A stretch of DNA of 64,000 nt from Pseudoruegeria aquimaris (GTDB taxonomy: Bacteria; Pseudomonadota; Alphaproteobacteria; Rhodobacterales; Rhodobacteraceae). Location: the NCBI RefSeq assembly GCF_900172235.1, contig NZ_FWFQ01000010.1, positions 1 to 64,000 of the forward strand. The letters run 5' to 3'. The position numbers and the translations under genes are program-made. Shown here piece by piece: positions 9,708-19,188 of the stretch. The notes under the pieces are model-generated. The model saw only the letters and a program-made list of their open reading frames with translations. It did not search any database and had not been told where the DNA came from. Each line of letters starts with the position of its first letter. Within the stretch, counting starts at the first letter, position 1.

Positions 9708-10481
9708 CTAGAGTTCGGCGCGCGGGCGGCGGGTGAGGGTGAGATCGCGCAGGATGATCTGGTTCATCTCCGGCCCTTCGAAGATGAAATCCACCCACAT
9801 GCGCTCCACGCGCTTCTCGTTGAGCTTGGTGTAGGTCATGTCGAACTCCACCGAGACATCCTCGGACTGCCACGGCAGCTCGCGCACGATCTGTTCGGTG
9901 TTCGGCCCGTGCTTAACGTTCAGACGGGCGAAGATCTCGAGCGGCTTCTCAAGTTCGACGATGGCATCGAGCTTCACGAGGTGGCGCTTGCGCAGCCCGT
10001 GGGCGGCCTCCTCGGGCAGGTCGATCGCCAGCGACAGGAAGCTGCCGTCGAAGCGGAACACGTCCATCCGCAGCCCGAAAGGGGCGAGATCCTCTTCGCG
10101 GGTGTTGCGGATCTGGCGCACGGTGAGTTCGGAGATGGAGCAATCGTGGTAGACCGTCACCTCGCTGCCGATCTTCTCCTGCGTCTGCACCGCCGCGCGC
10201 CCCGGCGGGTTGAGCGGGCCGCGCCACAGCTCGGGGCGGTAGGCCCAGTCGCAGAACATCGGCTTCTGGATCGCGTTGGAGCCGATCATCGGCAGGGTGA
10301 GGCGGCTGTCGGCCACGTAGGTGAGCTTGTCGAGCTGGGAGCGCAGTTGCCGCGCCCGGCCGCGCCACTTGCGCAGATCCGACGGCGAGGCCGCCTCGGC
10401 GGCGGCCGCGAGGCGCTTCCAGCGCGCGAGGTTTCGCTTGAACAGGAATCCGTCCAGCTGCGTGTCGATCCGTTTGGCCAT
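9708..10481 (-). CDS. Uncharacterised 257-residue protein, partner of the 127-residue protein
   Basis: No family can be named with confidence; it resembles conserved Rhodobacterales hypothetical proteins. Residues 1-60 are basic and helical (FLFKRNLARWKRLAAAAE, then RKWRGRARQLRSQL), while the remainder is beta-rich with many charged and aromatic residues (DWAYRPELWRGPLNPPG, YHDCSISELTVRQIRNT, MDVFRFDGSFLSLAIDLP). No signal peptide or membrane span is visible. The start at 10481 gives MAKRIDTQLDGF with a GGCAAGG stretch just upstream; the frame to 10586 is proline/arginine-rich shadow. Thirteen bases separate it from the downstream unknown gene. Confidence 0.78.
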   Translation of the reverse strand: MAKRIDTQLDGFLFKRNLARWKRLAAAAEAASPSDLRKWRGRARQLRSQLDKLTYVADSRLTLPMIGSNAIQKPMFCDWAYRPELWRGPLNPPGRAAVQTQEKIGSEVTVYHDCSISELTVRQIRNTREEDLAPFGLRMDVFRFDGSFLSLAIDLPEEAAHGLRKRHLVKLDAIVELEKPLEIFARLNVKHGPNTEQIVRELPWQSEDVSVEFDMTYTKLNEKRVERMWVDFIFEGPEMNQIILRDLTLTRRPRAEL

Positions 10482-10614
10482 CCTTGCCTGCCTTGCCCTC
10501 GAAGTATCGGCCCGCACGGCCCGCGCGGCGGGCCCGCGACGGGCACGAGGGGGCACATGCCCTGCCCCGATGATTTGTGCAATCATCCCAAGGCTTCAGG
10601 CCGCAATCAACACC

Positions 10615-11250
10615 TTAAGACCGGTTTTCCCGGCTTATTTTCCGCACGAAGGATTTCAGCACCGAGAGGCCCTGCTGCGCGGAGAGCGGCGCGGCCTCGG
10701 TGCCCAGCACGCTGGCCGACACGATGTGGCCATCGACGTCGAAGAAGGCACGCCAGTATTCCGCGCTCCCGCCCGCGGCGGCGCCCTGCGCGAGGTCGCG
10801 GGTGCGCACGTAGAAGACGCGCCCCTCGGTCCGGGTTTCCAGCACATCGATGCTTTCGGCCCGGCCGTCGCGGCTCAGGATGCGGCGGCCTTCCTCGGAG
10901 CGGAAATAGCGCTCCAGCGACGGAAGCGTCTGGGCGATGGTGTAGCCGGCCTCCAGCCCGCTGACGCTGGCGGTGATGACGGCACGCACCGCCGGTTCGC
11001 GGTGGCGGGCATCCTGGGTGATCGCGGCGCAGCTTCCCAGCAGCACGAAAGCCTCACCGTCGCGCTGGCGGGAGGCGGCCAGATCCACGCAGTAACCCGC
11101 CGGACCGGCGATCACCACGGCCGGTTCGGACACGCGCACCCGCAGCGCCGCCGGACGGGTGTTCTCTGGGCTGTTTCGGGAAGGGGCGGCGGGGGCCTCG
11201 GTGGGCGCGCCCGCCAGCATCATCAGCGCGCCGGCCGCGAGGGCCGCCAC
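10615..11250 (-). CDS. Uncharacterised exported protein downstream of ilvD
   Basis: A secreted or periplasmic protein of about 211 residues with no family I can name. I chose the GTG at 11250, with an AGGA site eight bases upstream, because it puts a signal peptide (ALAAGALMMLAGAPTEAPAA) at the N-terminus; an ATG at 11289 would also work but overlaps the ilvD stop and adds charged residues. The mature part contains two cysteines (GYCVDL, GSCAAI) that could form a disulfide and ends with SFVRKISREN. Its stop-to-start gap from ilvD is 19 bases, so it is probably read with ilvD, but no pathway link is evident. Confidence 0.7.
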   Translation of the reverse strand: MAALAAGALMMLAGAPTEAPAAPSRNSPENTRPAALRVRVSEPAVVIAGPAGYCVDLAASRQRDGEAFVLLGSCAAITQDARHREPAVRAVITASVSGLEAGYTIAQTLPSLERYFRSEEGRRILSRDGRAESIDVLETRTEGRVFYVRTRDLAQGAAAGGSAEYWRAFFDVDGHIVSASVLGTEAAPLSAQQGLSVLKSFVRKISRENRS

Positions 11251-11269
11251 GCTGTTTCCTGTTCCGACC

Positions 11270-13003
11270 TTACAGGTCCATGTAGACATGTTTCTCCGCT
11301 TTGCCGCCCGGATGGGTCACGGCACCGCGATAGGTGGCCTGCACCTGCTGCGCGTATTTCCACAGCGCGCCGGAGGCGTAGATCGTTTCGCGGGGGCCTG
11401 CCCAGTTTGCCTTACGTTCGGCGAGTTCCTCGTCGCTCAGGGCCACCGAGATCTCGCCTTTGATTGCGTCGATCGTAATCATGTCTCCGTTCTTGAGCAA
11501 CGCGATCGGCCCGCCATGAGCGGCTTCCGGCCCAACGTGGCCCACGCAGAAGCCGCGGGTCGCACCGGAGAAGCGGCCATCGGTGATCAGCGCCACCTTC
11601 TTGCCCATGCCCTGGCCCGAAAGCGCGGCCGTGGTGGCGAGCATTTCGCGCATGCCGGGGCCGCCGGAGGGGCCCTCGTTGCGGATCACCAGCACTTCGC
11701 CTTCTTCGTATTCGCGCGCCTGGACAGCGGCGAAGGCCTCTTCCTCACATTCGAACACGCGGGCCGGGCCGGTGAAGACCTGCTGCTCGGCGCTCATGCC
11801 GGCCACCTTCACGATGGCACCTTCCGGCGCGAGGTTGCCCTTCAGCCCGACGACGCCGCCGGTCTTGGTGATCGGCGCGGCGACGGAGTGGATCACGCGG
11901 CCGTCGGCCTCGCGGGTGATCTTGTCGAGTTCTTCGCCGATGGAGTAGCCCGAGGCCGTCATGCAGTCGCGGATGATGAGCCCGGCCTTGTCGAGCTCCT
12001 TCATCACCACCGGCACGCCGCCCGCCTCGTAGAGATCCTTGGCCACGAACTGCCCGCCCGGCTTCAGATCCACGAAATAGGGCGTGTCGCGGAAGATTTC
12101 GCAGACGTCATCGAGGAAGAACTCGATGCCGGCTTCATGGGCGATGGCGGGCAGGTGCAGGCCGGCGTTGGTGGAGCCGCCGGTGCAGGCCACCACGCGG
12201 GCGGCGTTGATCAGCGAGTCGCGGGTGACGACGTCACGCGCGCGGATGTTCTTCTCAAGCAGGTTCATCACCGCCCGGCCCGAGGCCTCGCCGTATTGGT
12301 CGCGGCTCTCGTAGGGCGCCGGCGCGCCGGAGGAGTTGAACAGCGCGAGGCCGATGGCCTCGGAGACGCAGGCCATGGTGTTGGCGGTGAACTGGCCGCC
12401 GCAGGCGCCGGCGGAGGGGCAGGCCACGGCTTCGAGCTTCTCCAGTTCGCAGGTGGAGAGGTTGCCGGCCTGGTGCTGGCCCACGGCCTCGAACACGTCC
12501 TGCACGGTCACGTCCTTGCCGTTGTGGCGGCCCGGGAGGATGGAGCCGCCGTAGATGAAGACGCTGGGCACGTTCAGCCGCACCATGGCCATCATCATGC
12601 CGGGGAGGGATTTGTCGCAGCCGGCGAGGCCCACGAGCGCGTCATAGCAGTGGCCGCGCATCGTCAGTTCCACCGTGTCGGCGATGGCCTCGCGGGAGGC
12701 GAGCGAGGAGCGCATGCCCTCGTGGCCCATGGCGATGCCGTCGGTCACGGTGATGGTGGTGAACTCGCGCGGCGTGCCCATCGCCTGTTTCACGCCCATC
12801 TTCACCGATTGGGCCTGGCGGTTGAGCGCGATGTTGCAGGGGGCGGCCTCGTTCCAGCAGGTGGCCACGCCGACGAGCGGCTGGTGGATCTCGGCCTCGC
12901 TCAGCCCCATCGCGTACATGTAGGAGCGGTGCGGCGCACGGGCCGGCCCTTCCGTCACGTGGCGGCTGGGCAGTTTGGATTTGTCGAACGGCGGCTTGAG
13001 CAT
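11270..13003 (-). CDS. ilvD: Dihydroxy-acid dehydratase
   Basis: Catalyses the dehydration of 2,3-dihydroxy acids to 2-keto acids, the shared step of isoleucine and valine synthesis. The 577-residue product carries the iron-sulfur cysteines at 49 ([11 protein letters not shown]), 129 ([10 protein letters not shown]) and 201 (SAGACGGQF), plus the C-terminal catalytic region [16 protein letters not shown]. The three-cysteine pattern suggests the 2Fe-2S or a variant IlvD/Edd cluster. The ATG at 13003 has a GGAGG site six bases upstream; the open frame continues to 13252 but is antisense to the divergent CPBP gene. No leader peptide or attenuator is seen in the 101 bases between the divergent starts. 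Confidence 0.95.
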   Translation of the reverse strand: MLKPPFDKSKLPSRHVTEGPARAPHRSYMYAMGLSEAEIHQPLVGVATCWNEAAPCNIALNRQAQSVKMGVKQAMGTPREFTTITVTDGIAMGHEGMRSSLASREAIADTVELTMRGHCYDALVGLAGCDKSLPGMMMAMVRLNVPSVFIYGGSILPGRHNGKDVTVQDVFEAVGQHQAGNLSTCELEKLEAVACPSAGACGGQFTANTMACVSEAIGLALFNSSGAPAPYESRDQYGEASGRAVMNLLEKNIRARDVVTRDSLINAARVVACTGGSTNAGLHLPAIAHEAGIEFFLDDVCEIFRDTPYFVDLKPGGQFVAKDLYEAGGVPVVMKELDKAGLIIRDCMTASGYSIGEELDKITREADGRVIHSVAAPITKTGGVVGLKGNLAPEGAIVKVAGMSAEQQVFTGPARVFECEEEAFAAVQAREYEEGEVLVIRNEGPSGGPGMREMLATTAALSGQGMGKKVALITDGRFSGATRGFCVGHVGPEAAHGGPIALLKNGDMITIDAIKGEISVALSDEELAERKANWAGPRETIYASGALWKYAQQVQATYRGAVTHPGGKAEKHVYMDL

Positions 13004-13104
13004 GGAAGACCTCCCAGAAGTTGGCTGGGTTTTCGAATAGGCCGTGAAGAGGGATTTCACAAGCGCGATTGCGGTTTTCCCGCCCCGCGGGTAGCGTCGC
13101 GCCG

Positions 13105-14001
13105 ATGACGAGACACACGCCCCGCGCCTACCACCCCCATGACGCCTTCGTGGCCCCCGCACGCGCCAAGCCCGCGCTGTGGCGGCTGATTCTGGGCATT
13201 GCCGGGGCCGGGGCCTTCTACATGATCGCCGGCAGCGCCCTATTCGCCGCATTTGCCATCCTCGAAGGCCCGGTCGGCCCCCGGATGGACGGGTTCATCC
13301 CCGGCACGCCGCTGATAACCTTCGGCCTGCTCCTCGGCTTCGGCTTCATGATCGTCGGCGCCTGGCTGGCCGCGCGGCTGCTGCACGGGCGCGGCTTCGG
13401 CACGCTCATCGGCCCCGTGGATCTTTTCGGCACGACCTTCCGCAAGGCGCTCATCGCCATCGTTCTGGTGGAGATCGCCATCTTCGCCCTGCCCCCATAT
13501 CTGATGCCTGATCTCGAACCCGGGCTGCCGCTGCCGCAATGGGTGATCCTGCTGCCATTCTCTATGGGCGCGCTGTTCCTTCAGGTGGTGGCGGAGGAGA
13601 TCTTCTTCCGCGGCTACGTCCAGCAGCAGCTCGCCGCACGCTTCGCAAGCCCGCTCGTCTGGATGGTGCTGCCTTCGGCGCTCTTCGCCTTCGGGCACTA
13701 CGATCCCGCCAACACCGGCGACAACGCCCTCATGATCGTGGCGTGGTCCTTCGCCTTCGGCCTCGTCGCCGCCGATCTCACCGCGCGCACCGGCAGCATC
13801 GGCGCGGCCACCGCGCTGCATTTCGCCAACAACGCCTTCGGCATCCTTCTGGTGAGCCCGCCGGGGCCGCTTTCGGGCCTGTCGCTCTACACCCTTCCCT
13901 TCACGCTCGCGGACCTGCCGGCGGGCGATCCGCTGATCCTGATCGATCTCGGCCTCATCCTCTGCGGCTGGCTCGCGATACGTCTGGCGCTCAAGGTCTG
14001 A
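13105..14001 (+). CDS. CPBP family intramembrane glutamic endopeptidase
   Basis: A 298-residue polytopic membrane protein of the CAAX protease / bacteriocin-processing family. The diagnostic motif 1 is AEEIFFRG with the catalytic glutamates at 164-165 and arginine at 169; motif 2 is FAFGHYDP with His198; motif 3 is [10 protein letters not shown] with His239 and an asparagine. About seven to eight hydrophobic segments are apparent. The start at 13105 gives [13 protein letters not shown]; an upstream ATG at 13069 would overlap the ilvD leader. Substrates of bacterial CPBP proteins are mostly unknown and nothing in the context points to one. Confidence 0.9.
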   Translation: MTRHTPRAYHPHDAFVAPARAKPALWRLILGIAGAGAFYMIAGSALFAAFAILEGPVGPRMDGFIPGTPLITFGLLLGFGFMIVGAWLAARLLHGRGFGTLIGPVDLFGTTFRKALIAIVLVEIAIFALPPYLMPDLEPGLPLPQWVILLPFSMGALFLQVVAEEIFFRGYVQQQLAARFASPLVWMVLPSALFAFGHYDPANTGDNALMIVAWSFAFGLVAADLTARTGSIGAATALHFANNAFGILLVSPPGPLSGLSLYTLPFTLADLPAGDPLILIDLGLILCGWLAIRLALKV

Positions 14002-14040
14002 TTGCATTTCCCTTGGGTGCACCTTATTTCAGTGCGCAAC

Positions 14041-14068
14041 ACAGGCACTGGCCAGCACAGGCACTGGC
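14041..14068 (+). repeat. Short direct repeat upstream of accD
   Basis: The 12-base unit ACAGGCACTGGC occurs at 14041-14052 and 14057-14068, a 16-base period, 26 bases before the accD start. It could be simple slippage or lie in the accD leader; I see no hairpin or known motif in it. Confidence 0.5.
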
Positions 14069-14093
14069 ATCGGCACAGGGGAAGCGCACGCGC

Positions 14094-15110
14094 ATGAACT
14101 GGATCACCAACTACGTCCGCCCGCGGATCAACTCGCTGTTTTCGCGCCGCGAGGTGCCCGAGAACCTCTGGACGAAATGCCCCGAGTGCGGAACCATGCT
14201 GTTCCACCGCGAGCTGGCCGACAACCTCCAGGTCTGCACCAACTGCGATCACCACCTGCCGATTTCCCCGCGCGAGCGCTTCGACGCGCTCTTTGACGGC
14301 GGGATCTACGTCGAGGTGAAGGTGCCCGAGGTGCTGGCCGATCCGCTGAACTTCCGCGACCAGAAGAAATATCCCGACCGCATGAAGGCCGCCGTCAAGA
14401 AGACCGGCGAGAAGGACGCCATGCTCGTGGGCGAAGGCGAGATGGCCGGCACCGATATCGTGGCCGCCGCGCAGAACTTCGCCTTCATGGGCGGCTCCAT
14501 GGGCATGTACGTGGGCAACGCCATCATCGCCGCCGCCGAGCGCGCGGTCGAGAAACGCTGCCCGCTGATCCTGTTCTCCGCCGCCGGCGGTGCCCGGATG
14601 CAGGAAGGCATCCTCAGCCTGATGCAGATGCCGCGCACCACCGTGGCCGTGCAGATGCTCAAGGAAGCCGGGCTGCCCTACATCGTCGTGCTCACCCACC
14701 CCACCACCGGCGGCGTCACCGCCTCCTACGCCATGCTGGGCGACATCCAGATCGCCGAGCCCAACGCGCTGATCGGCTTCGCCGGCACCCGGGTGATCGA
14801 GCAGACCATCCGCGAGAAACTGCCGGAGGGTTTCCAGCGCTCCGAATACCTGCTCGATCACGGGATGCTGGATCGCGTCACCGACCGCCGCAAGCTGCGC
14901 GACGAGCTGGTGGCCATCTGCCGGATGCTGATGAAGCAGCCCCCCGCCGTGGCCGGCACCCTGCCCACGCCCGAGGAACCGCCCGCCGCCGAAGCCGGCG
15001 AGCCCGAAGCGCCCGAAGCCGCCGCCGATCCCGCCCCGCAAGCCGCACCCGCCGAGGCCGAAACCGCGGCCGGCTCCGAGCCCGACGCCGGGAGCAAGGC
15101 CAAGCCGTGA
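14094..15110 (+). CDS. accD: Acetyl-CoA carboxylase carboxyltransferase subunit beta
   Basis: Beta subunit of the carboxyltransferase that transfers carboxyl from biotin carboxyl carrier protein to acetyl-CoA, the first step of fatty acid synthesis. A four-cysteine zinc ribbon (Cys29, 32, 48, 51) precedes the crotonase-like core with [20 protein letters not shown] and [11 protein letters not shown]. The last 50 residues are an Ala/Pro/Glu-rich tail ([20 protein letters not shown]) that is longer than in E. coli and probably disordered. folC overlaps the stop codon as GTGA, the classical accD-folC pairing. Confidence 0.95.
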   Translation: MNWITNYVRPRINSLFSRREVPENLWTKCPECGTMLFHRELADNLQVCTNCDHHLPISPRERFDALFDGGIYVEVKVPEVLADPLNFRDQKKYPDRMKAAVKKTGEKDAMLVGEGEMAGTDIVAAAQNFAFMGGSMGMYVGNAIIAAAERAVEKRCPLILFSAAGGARMQEGILSLMQMPRTTVAVQMLKEAGLPYIVVLTHPTTGGVTASYAMLGDIQIAEPNALIGFAGTRVIEQTIREKLPEGFQRSEYLLDHGMLDRVTDRRKLRDELVAICRMLMKQPPAVAGTLPTPEEPPAAEAGEPEAPEAAADPAPQAAPAEAETAAGSEPDAGSKAKP

Positions 15111-16384
15111 GCGCCACGCAGGGCTCCGACGCCATCCTCCAGCGGATGATGGCGCTGCATCCGAAGATCATCGACCTCACGCTGGATCGCGTCTGGCGCC
15201 TGCTAGACGCGCTCGATCACCCCGAGCGCGCGCTGCCGCCGGTGATCCACATCGCCGGCACCAACGGCAAGGGCAGCACGCAGGCGATGATCCGCGCCGG
15301 GCTGGAAGCCGCGGGCCGCAGCGTCCACGCCTATACCTCTCCGCATCTCGCCCGCTTCCACGAACGGATCCGCCTCGCCGGCACGCTGATCTCCGAAGAA
15401 GCGCTCACCGCGGTGCTGGATGAATGCTACGCCGCCAACGGCACCGCGCCGATCACCTATTTCGAGATCACCACCGTCGCCGCGCTGCTGGCCTTCGCCC
15501 GCACGCCCGCCGATTTCACGCTGCTCGAAGTCGGCCTCGGCGGGCGGCTGGACGCCACCAACGTCATCGACACCCCGGCGCTGACCGTGATCACCCCGGT
15601 CAGCATCGACCACCAGCAGTTCCTCGGCGACACCCTGCCCGAGATCGCCGGAGAGAAGGCCGGCATCCTGAAGCGCGGCGTGCCCTGCGTCGTCGGGCGG
15701 CAGGAAGAGGCCGCGCTCGAGGTGATCGAGGCCCGCGCCGCGCGCCTCGGCGCCCCGCTTCTGGCGCAGGGGCAGCACTGGCACGTCTGGCAGGAGCGCG
15801 GCCGCCTGGTCTACCAGGACGAAACCGGCCTCCTCGATCTCCCCCTGCCCGCCCTGCGCGGCGCCCACCAGATCGACAACGCCGGCATGGCCATCGCCGC
15901 GCTGCGCCACCTCGGTTTCGGCGAAGCCGCCTGCGAGGGCGCCATGTGCAACGTCACGTGGCCCGCGCGGATGCAACGGCTCAGGACGGGCCCGCTCGTC
16001 GATCTCGCCGGACCGGCGGAGCTCTGGCTGGACGGCGGCCACAACCCGGCCGCCGGCGAGGCCCTCGCGGCCCTTCTTGCGGAGCTCCCCGACAGGCCCA
16101 CGCACCTGATCTGCGGCATGCTCAACACCAAGGACATCGGCGGCTACCTGCGCCCGCTGGCCGCGCGCGCCCACAGCCTGCACGCGGTATCCATCCCCGG
16201 CGAAGCGGCGACCCTGCCCGCGGTCGAAACCGCCCGGGCCGCCCGCGCGGCCGGTTTCGAAGCCCATGAATCTGAAAGCGTAACCGCCGCCATCGCCGCC
16301 ATCACGGCGCGCGATCCGCATGCCCGCATCCTGATCTGCGGCTCGCTCTACCTCGCCGGCGCGATCCTGCGCGAAAACGGCTGA
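15107..16384 (+). CDS. folC: Bifunctional folylpolyglutamate synthase / dihydrofolate synthase
   Basis: Adds glutamate to dihydropteroate and extends the polyglutamate tail of folates. The 425-residue Mur-ligase-type protein has the ATP loop AGTNGKGST at residues 50-58, the substrate region [15 protein letters not shown], the [16 protein letters not shown] metal/ATP block and [14 protein letters not shown]. The C-terminal domain carries [13 protein letters not shown]. The GTG start at 15107 overlaps the accD stop, implying coupled translation. The gene ends 121 bases before the convergent zapE. Confidence 0.94.
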   Translation: MSATQGSDAILQRMMALHPKIIDLTLDRVWRLLDALDHPERALPPVIHIAGTNGKGSTQAMIRAGLEAAGRSVHAYTSPHLARFHERIRLAGTLISEEALTAVLDECYAANGTAPITYFEITTVAALLAFARTPADFTLLEVGLGGRLDATNVIDTPALTVITPVSIDHQQFLGDTLPEIAGEKAGILKRGVPCVVGRQEEAALEVIEARAARLGAPLLAQGQHWHVWQERGRLVYQDETGLLDLPLPALRGAHQIDNAGMAIAALRHLGFGEAACEGAMCNVTWPARMQRLRTGPLVDLAGPAELWLDGGHNPAAGEALAALLAELPDRPTHLICGMLNTKDIGGYLRPLAARAHSLHAVSIPGEAATLPAVETARAARAAGFEAHESESVTAAIAAITARDPHARILICGSLYLAGAILRENG

Positions 16385-16447
16385 GCCGGGCCAAGCGGGG
16401 CTGGCCGCCCCGCACCCCGTGGATGATTCCGGTCAAAAGACGCGCCC

Positions 16448-16506
16448 CACTTTGTTCCCCAAAATATCCCGGGGGAGCCGCCGCAGGCGGCGGGGGCAGC
16501 GCCCCC
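16448..16506. repeat. Rhodobacteral-type intergenic repeat between folC and zapE
   Basis: A TTTGTTCCCCAAAATATCCC stretch is followed by two back-to-back hairpins: GCCGCC-GCA-GGCGGC at 16477-16491 and GGGGGC-AGC-GCCCCC at 16492-16506. The last base abuts the zapE stop codon. From memory this motif family recurs at gene ends across Rhodobacteraceae. It sits between convergent genes and probably serves as a two-way transcription end. Confidence 0.65.
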
Positions 16507-17594
16507 TAGGGCGCGTCGGTGCGGCCCCAGTCGGCGTCCTGCATCTCGCGCAGGCGGCTGGCGGTTCGCTCGAATTCGAAACTGCCCTCGCCTTCGAGGT
16601 AGAGCATCTCGGGCTCGGCGGCGGCGGAGCAGATCAGCCGCACGCGCGCCTCGTAGAGCGCATCGATCAGGGTCACGAAACGCCGTGCCTCGTTGAAGTT
16701 GCTGCGCGACAGGTTCGGGATGTCGTCCAGCACCAGAACCCGCACAGCCTGCGCGATCGCGAGGTAGTCCGCCGGGCCGAGCGGCCTGCCGCAGAGATCG
16801 AAGAAACTCGCGCGGGCCACGCCGTTGCGATAGGCGGGCAAAGTCACCTCGCGGCCCTTCACCTGAAGGGTGAGCGGCGCGGCCTCGCCCCCGGTCAACC
16901 CGGCCCAGACGGCGCGGATGCGCGCCCGCGCGGCGGCGTTGACGGGGGTGAAATAGACCTGCTCGCCCGAGAGGCGGTCCTGCCGGTAGTCCGTCGGGCT
17001 GGCCAGTTCGTGCACCACCATGCGCTCCTTCAGCAGCTTGATGAAGGGCAGGAACAGGTGACGGTTCAGCCCGTCCTTGTAGAGATCGTCGGGCACGCGG
17101 TTGGAGGTGGTGACGACGACGACGCCGGCGGCGAAGAGCTTGTCGAAAAGCCGGCCCACGATCATCGCGTCGGTGATGTCGCTGATCTGCATCTCGTCGA
17201 AGGCCAGCAACCGCACCTGCGCGGCCACGGCATCGGCCACCGGCTGGATCGCATCATCCACGCCCGTCTTGCGGGCCTCATGCAGCGCGGCGTGGATTTC
17301 CTGCATGAAGGCGTGGAAATGCACGCGGCGCTTCTCTTCGATGGCGAGGTTCTCCACGAAGAGATCCATCAGCATGGATTTGCCGCGCCCGACGCCACCC
17401 CAGAGATACAGCCCGTCCGGCGTCTTGGGCGGCTTGCTGAACAGCCCGCCCAACACCCCGCGCCGGCGCGTCTTCGCCGCTTCGAGGTGGGCGCGGATGT
17501 CCTGCAGGATCGGAAGCACCAGCTCCTGCGCCGGATCGGGGCGGATGTCCCCGGCCTTCACCTTCCGTGCATAGATCTCGCTCAGAGTCGCCAT
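16506..17594 (-). CDS. zapE: ZapE / AFG1 family cell-division ATPase
   Basis: A 362-residue AAA-type P-loop ATPase. The Walker A motif GGVGRGKS is at residues 66-73, the Walker B LLAFDEMQI near 133-141, and the sensor region VVVTTSNRVPDDLYKDG follows. ZapE acts at the Z-ring late in division under stress in E. coli; the mitochondrial homologue AFG1/LACE1 works in protein quality control, and alphaproteobacterial members are usually named by either role. The start at 17594 gives MATLSEIYARKV and has an AGGG site upstream. Note that about 180 bases separate it from the divergent MFS gene. Confidence 0.92.
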   Translation of the reverse strand: MATLSEIYARKVKAGDIRPDPAQELVLPILQDIRAHLEAAKTRRRGVLGGLFSKPPKTPDGLYLWGGVGRGKSMLMDLFVENLAIEEKRRVHFHAFMQEIHAALHEARKTGVDDAIQPVADAVAAQVRLLAFDEMQISDITDAMIVGRLFDKLFAAGVVVVTTSNRVPDDLYKDGLNRHLFLPFIKLLKERMVVHELASPTDYRQDRLSGEQVYFTPVNAAARARIRAVWAGLTGGEAAPLTLQVKGREVTLPAYRNGVARASFFDLCGRPLGPADYLAIAQAVRVLVLDDIPNLSRSNFNEARRFVTLIDALYEARVRLICSAAAEPEMLYLEGEGSFEFERTASRLREMQDADWGRTDAP

Positions 17595-17773
17595 GTCGCC
17601 CTGCCTGTTCGCCGTGCCTGTTCGCCCTCTGCGCCCCCCTGTGCCAAACTTCGCCCGCAAAGCCAAGCTCCTGCGCGGCTTTCATCGCCCCGGCGCATGG
17701 GTCGGGTCACAAATTCTGAATTGACGGCACAGCCCCCATCGCGGAACGTGGCGCGGCTTTGCAGGAGGACAGG

Positions 17774-19021
17774 ATGCAGGATACGCGCGCACCCCTACTT
17801 TCGCCGGTGCTGATCGGCGGCTGTATCGTCATCATGGTCAGCTTCGCCATCCGGGCGAGCTTCGGCGTGTTCCAGATCCCGATCGCGGAGGAGTTCGGCT
17901 GGCTGCGGGCGGAGTTCTCCCTCGCCATCGCCATCCAGAACCTCGCCTGGGGCGTGGGCCAGCCGATCTTCGGCGCCATCGCCGAGAAATTCGGCGACCG
18001 CAAGGCGATGATCCTGGGCGCGCTCACCTATGCGGCGGGGCTGGTGCTTTCGGCCAATGCCGTCACGCCCGGCGCGCACCAGTTCCTCGAGATCCTCGTG
18101 GGCTTCGGCATCGCGGGCACCGGCTTCGGCGTGATCCTCGCGATGGTCGGGCGCGCGGCGAGCGACGAACACCGCTCCATGGCGCTCGGCATCGCCACGG
18201 CGGCCGGCTCCATGGGGCAGGTCATCGGCGCGCCCACCGCGGAGTGGCTGCTGAGCTTCATGAGCTGGCAGAACGTCTTTCTCGTGTTCGCCGCCACGAT
18301 CATCCTCGTGCTGGCGGTTCTGCCGATGATGCGCGCGCCGATGGCGAGCAAGGCCGAGATCGAGGAGAGCATGGGCACGATCCTCGGGAAGGCCTTCCGG
18401 GATCCGAGCTACACGCTGATCTTCCTCGGGTTCTTTTCCTGCGGCTACCAGCTGGCCTTCATCACCGCGCATTTCCCCGCCTTCGTGGCCGAGATGTGCG
18501 GCCCGATCCTGGCCGGCGGCGTGCTGCATTCGGTGGGCATCACCACCACCTCCGCCCTCGGCGCCGTGGCGATCTCGCTGATCGGCATCTCCAACATCGC
18601 CGGCACGCTCTTTGCCAGCTGGCTGGGCAAGCGCTACTCGAAGAAATACCTGCTGGCCGGGATCTACACCCTGCGCACGCTCGTGGCCGCCGCCTTCATC
18701 CTGCTGCCGATCACCCCTACCTCGGTCGTGATCTTTTCCATCGCCATGGGCTCGCTCTGGCTGGCCACCGTGCCGCTGACCTCGGGCCTCGTGGCCTATA
18801 TCTACGGCCTGCGCTACATGGGGACGCTCTACGGCATCGTCTTCTTCAGCCACCAGCTCGGCAGTTTCCTCGGCGTCTGGCTGGGCGGGCGCATGTATGA
18901 CCTGACGGGCGACTACACCGCCGTCTGGTGGGTCGGCGTCGGGGTCGGGGCCTTCTCCGCCATCGTGCACCTGCCGGTGAAGGAGCGCCCGCTCGCCCTG
19001 CGCGGCGGCGCCCATGCCTGA
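17774..19021 (+). CDS. MFS transporter (oxalate/formate or monocarboxylate carrier-like)
   Basis: A 415-residue major facilitator with about twelve membrane segments. It has the cytoplasmic loop signature GAIAEKFGDRKAM between TM2 and TM3 and resembles the OxlT/MCT branch (SFGVFQIPIAEEFGW at the N-terminus, LGSFLGVWLGGRMYDLTG near the C-terminus). It likely moves a small organic anion, but the substrate cannot be read from sequence. The ATG at 17774 follows a strong AGGAGG site. The gene stands alone upstream of the decayed DUF3604 gene. Confidence 0.88.
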   Translation: MQDTRAPLLSPVLIGGCIVIMVSFAIRASFGVFQIPIAEEFGWLRAEFSLAIAIQNLAWGVGQPIFGAIAEKFGDRKAMILGALTYAAGLVLSANAVTPGAHQFLEILVGFGIAGTGFGVILAMVGRAASDEHRSMALGIATAAGSMGQVIGAPTAEWLLSFMSWQNVFLVFAATIILVLAVLPMMRAPMASKAEIEESMGTILGKAFRDPSYTLIFLGFFSCGYQLAFITAHFPAFVAEMCGPILAGGVLHSVGITTTSALGAVAISLIGISNIAGTLFASWLGKRYSKKYLLAGIYTLRTLVAAAFILLPITPTSVVIFSIAMGSLWLATVPLTSGLVAYIYGLRYMGTLYGIVFFSHQLGSFLGVWLGGRMYDLTGDYTAVWWVGVGVGAFSAIVHLPVKERPLALRGGAHA

Positions 19022-19188
19022 CGCGGCCCCGGCCGCGCTGCCCGGCGCCGTCCGGCGCGGCGACGCTCTGCAGGCGAAATCCGCGAACGGTTGAGCCCGC
19101 AGGGCAGCGCCGATTTTGCGCGCGGCCCTTTTTCGCGTAGGCTGCCCGGATCGCCCCAAACGCGCGCCAATCCCGAAAGGAGCCGCCC

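Noticed and set aside
11159-13108. 649-residue open frame on the plus strand
   Set aside because: Antisense to ilvD, which has intact cluster cysteines and full length.
14041-14068. CRISPR-like direct repeat
   Set aside because: Only two 12-base units with a four-base spacer, so simple duplication, not an array.
17795-19159. 454-residue minus-strand frame
   Set aside because: Shadow of the MFS gene; composition is His/Arg/Asp-rich with no domain.
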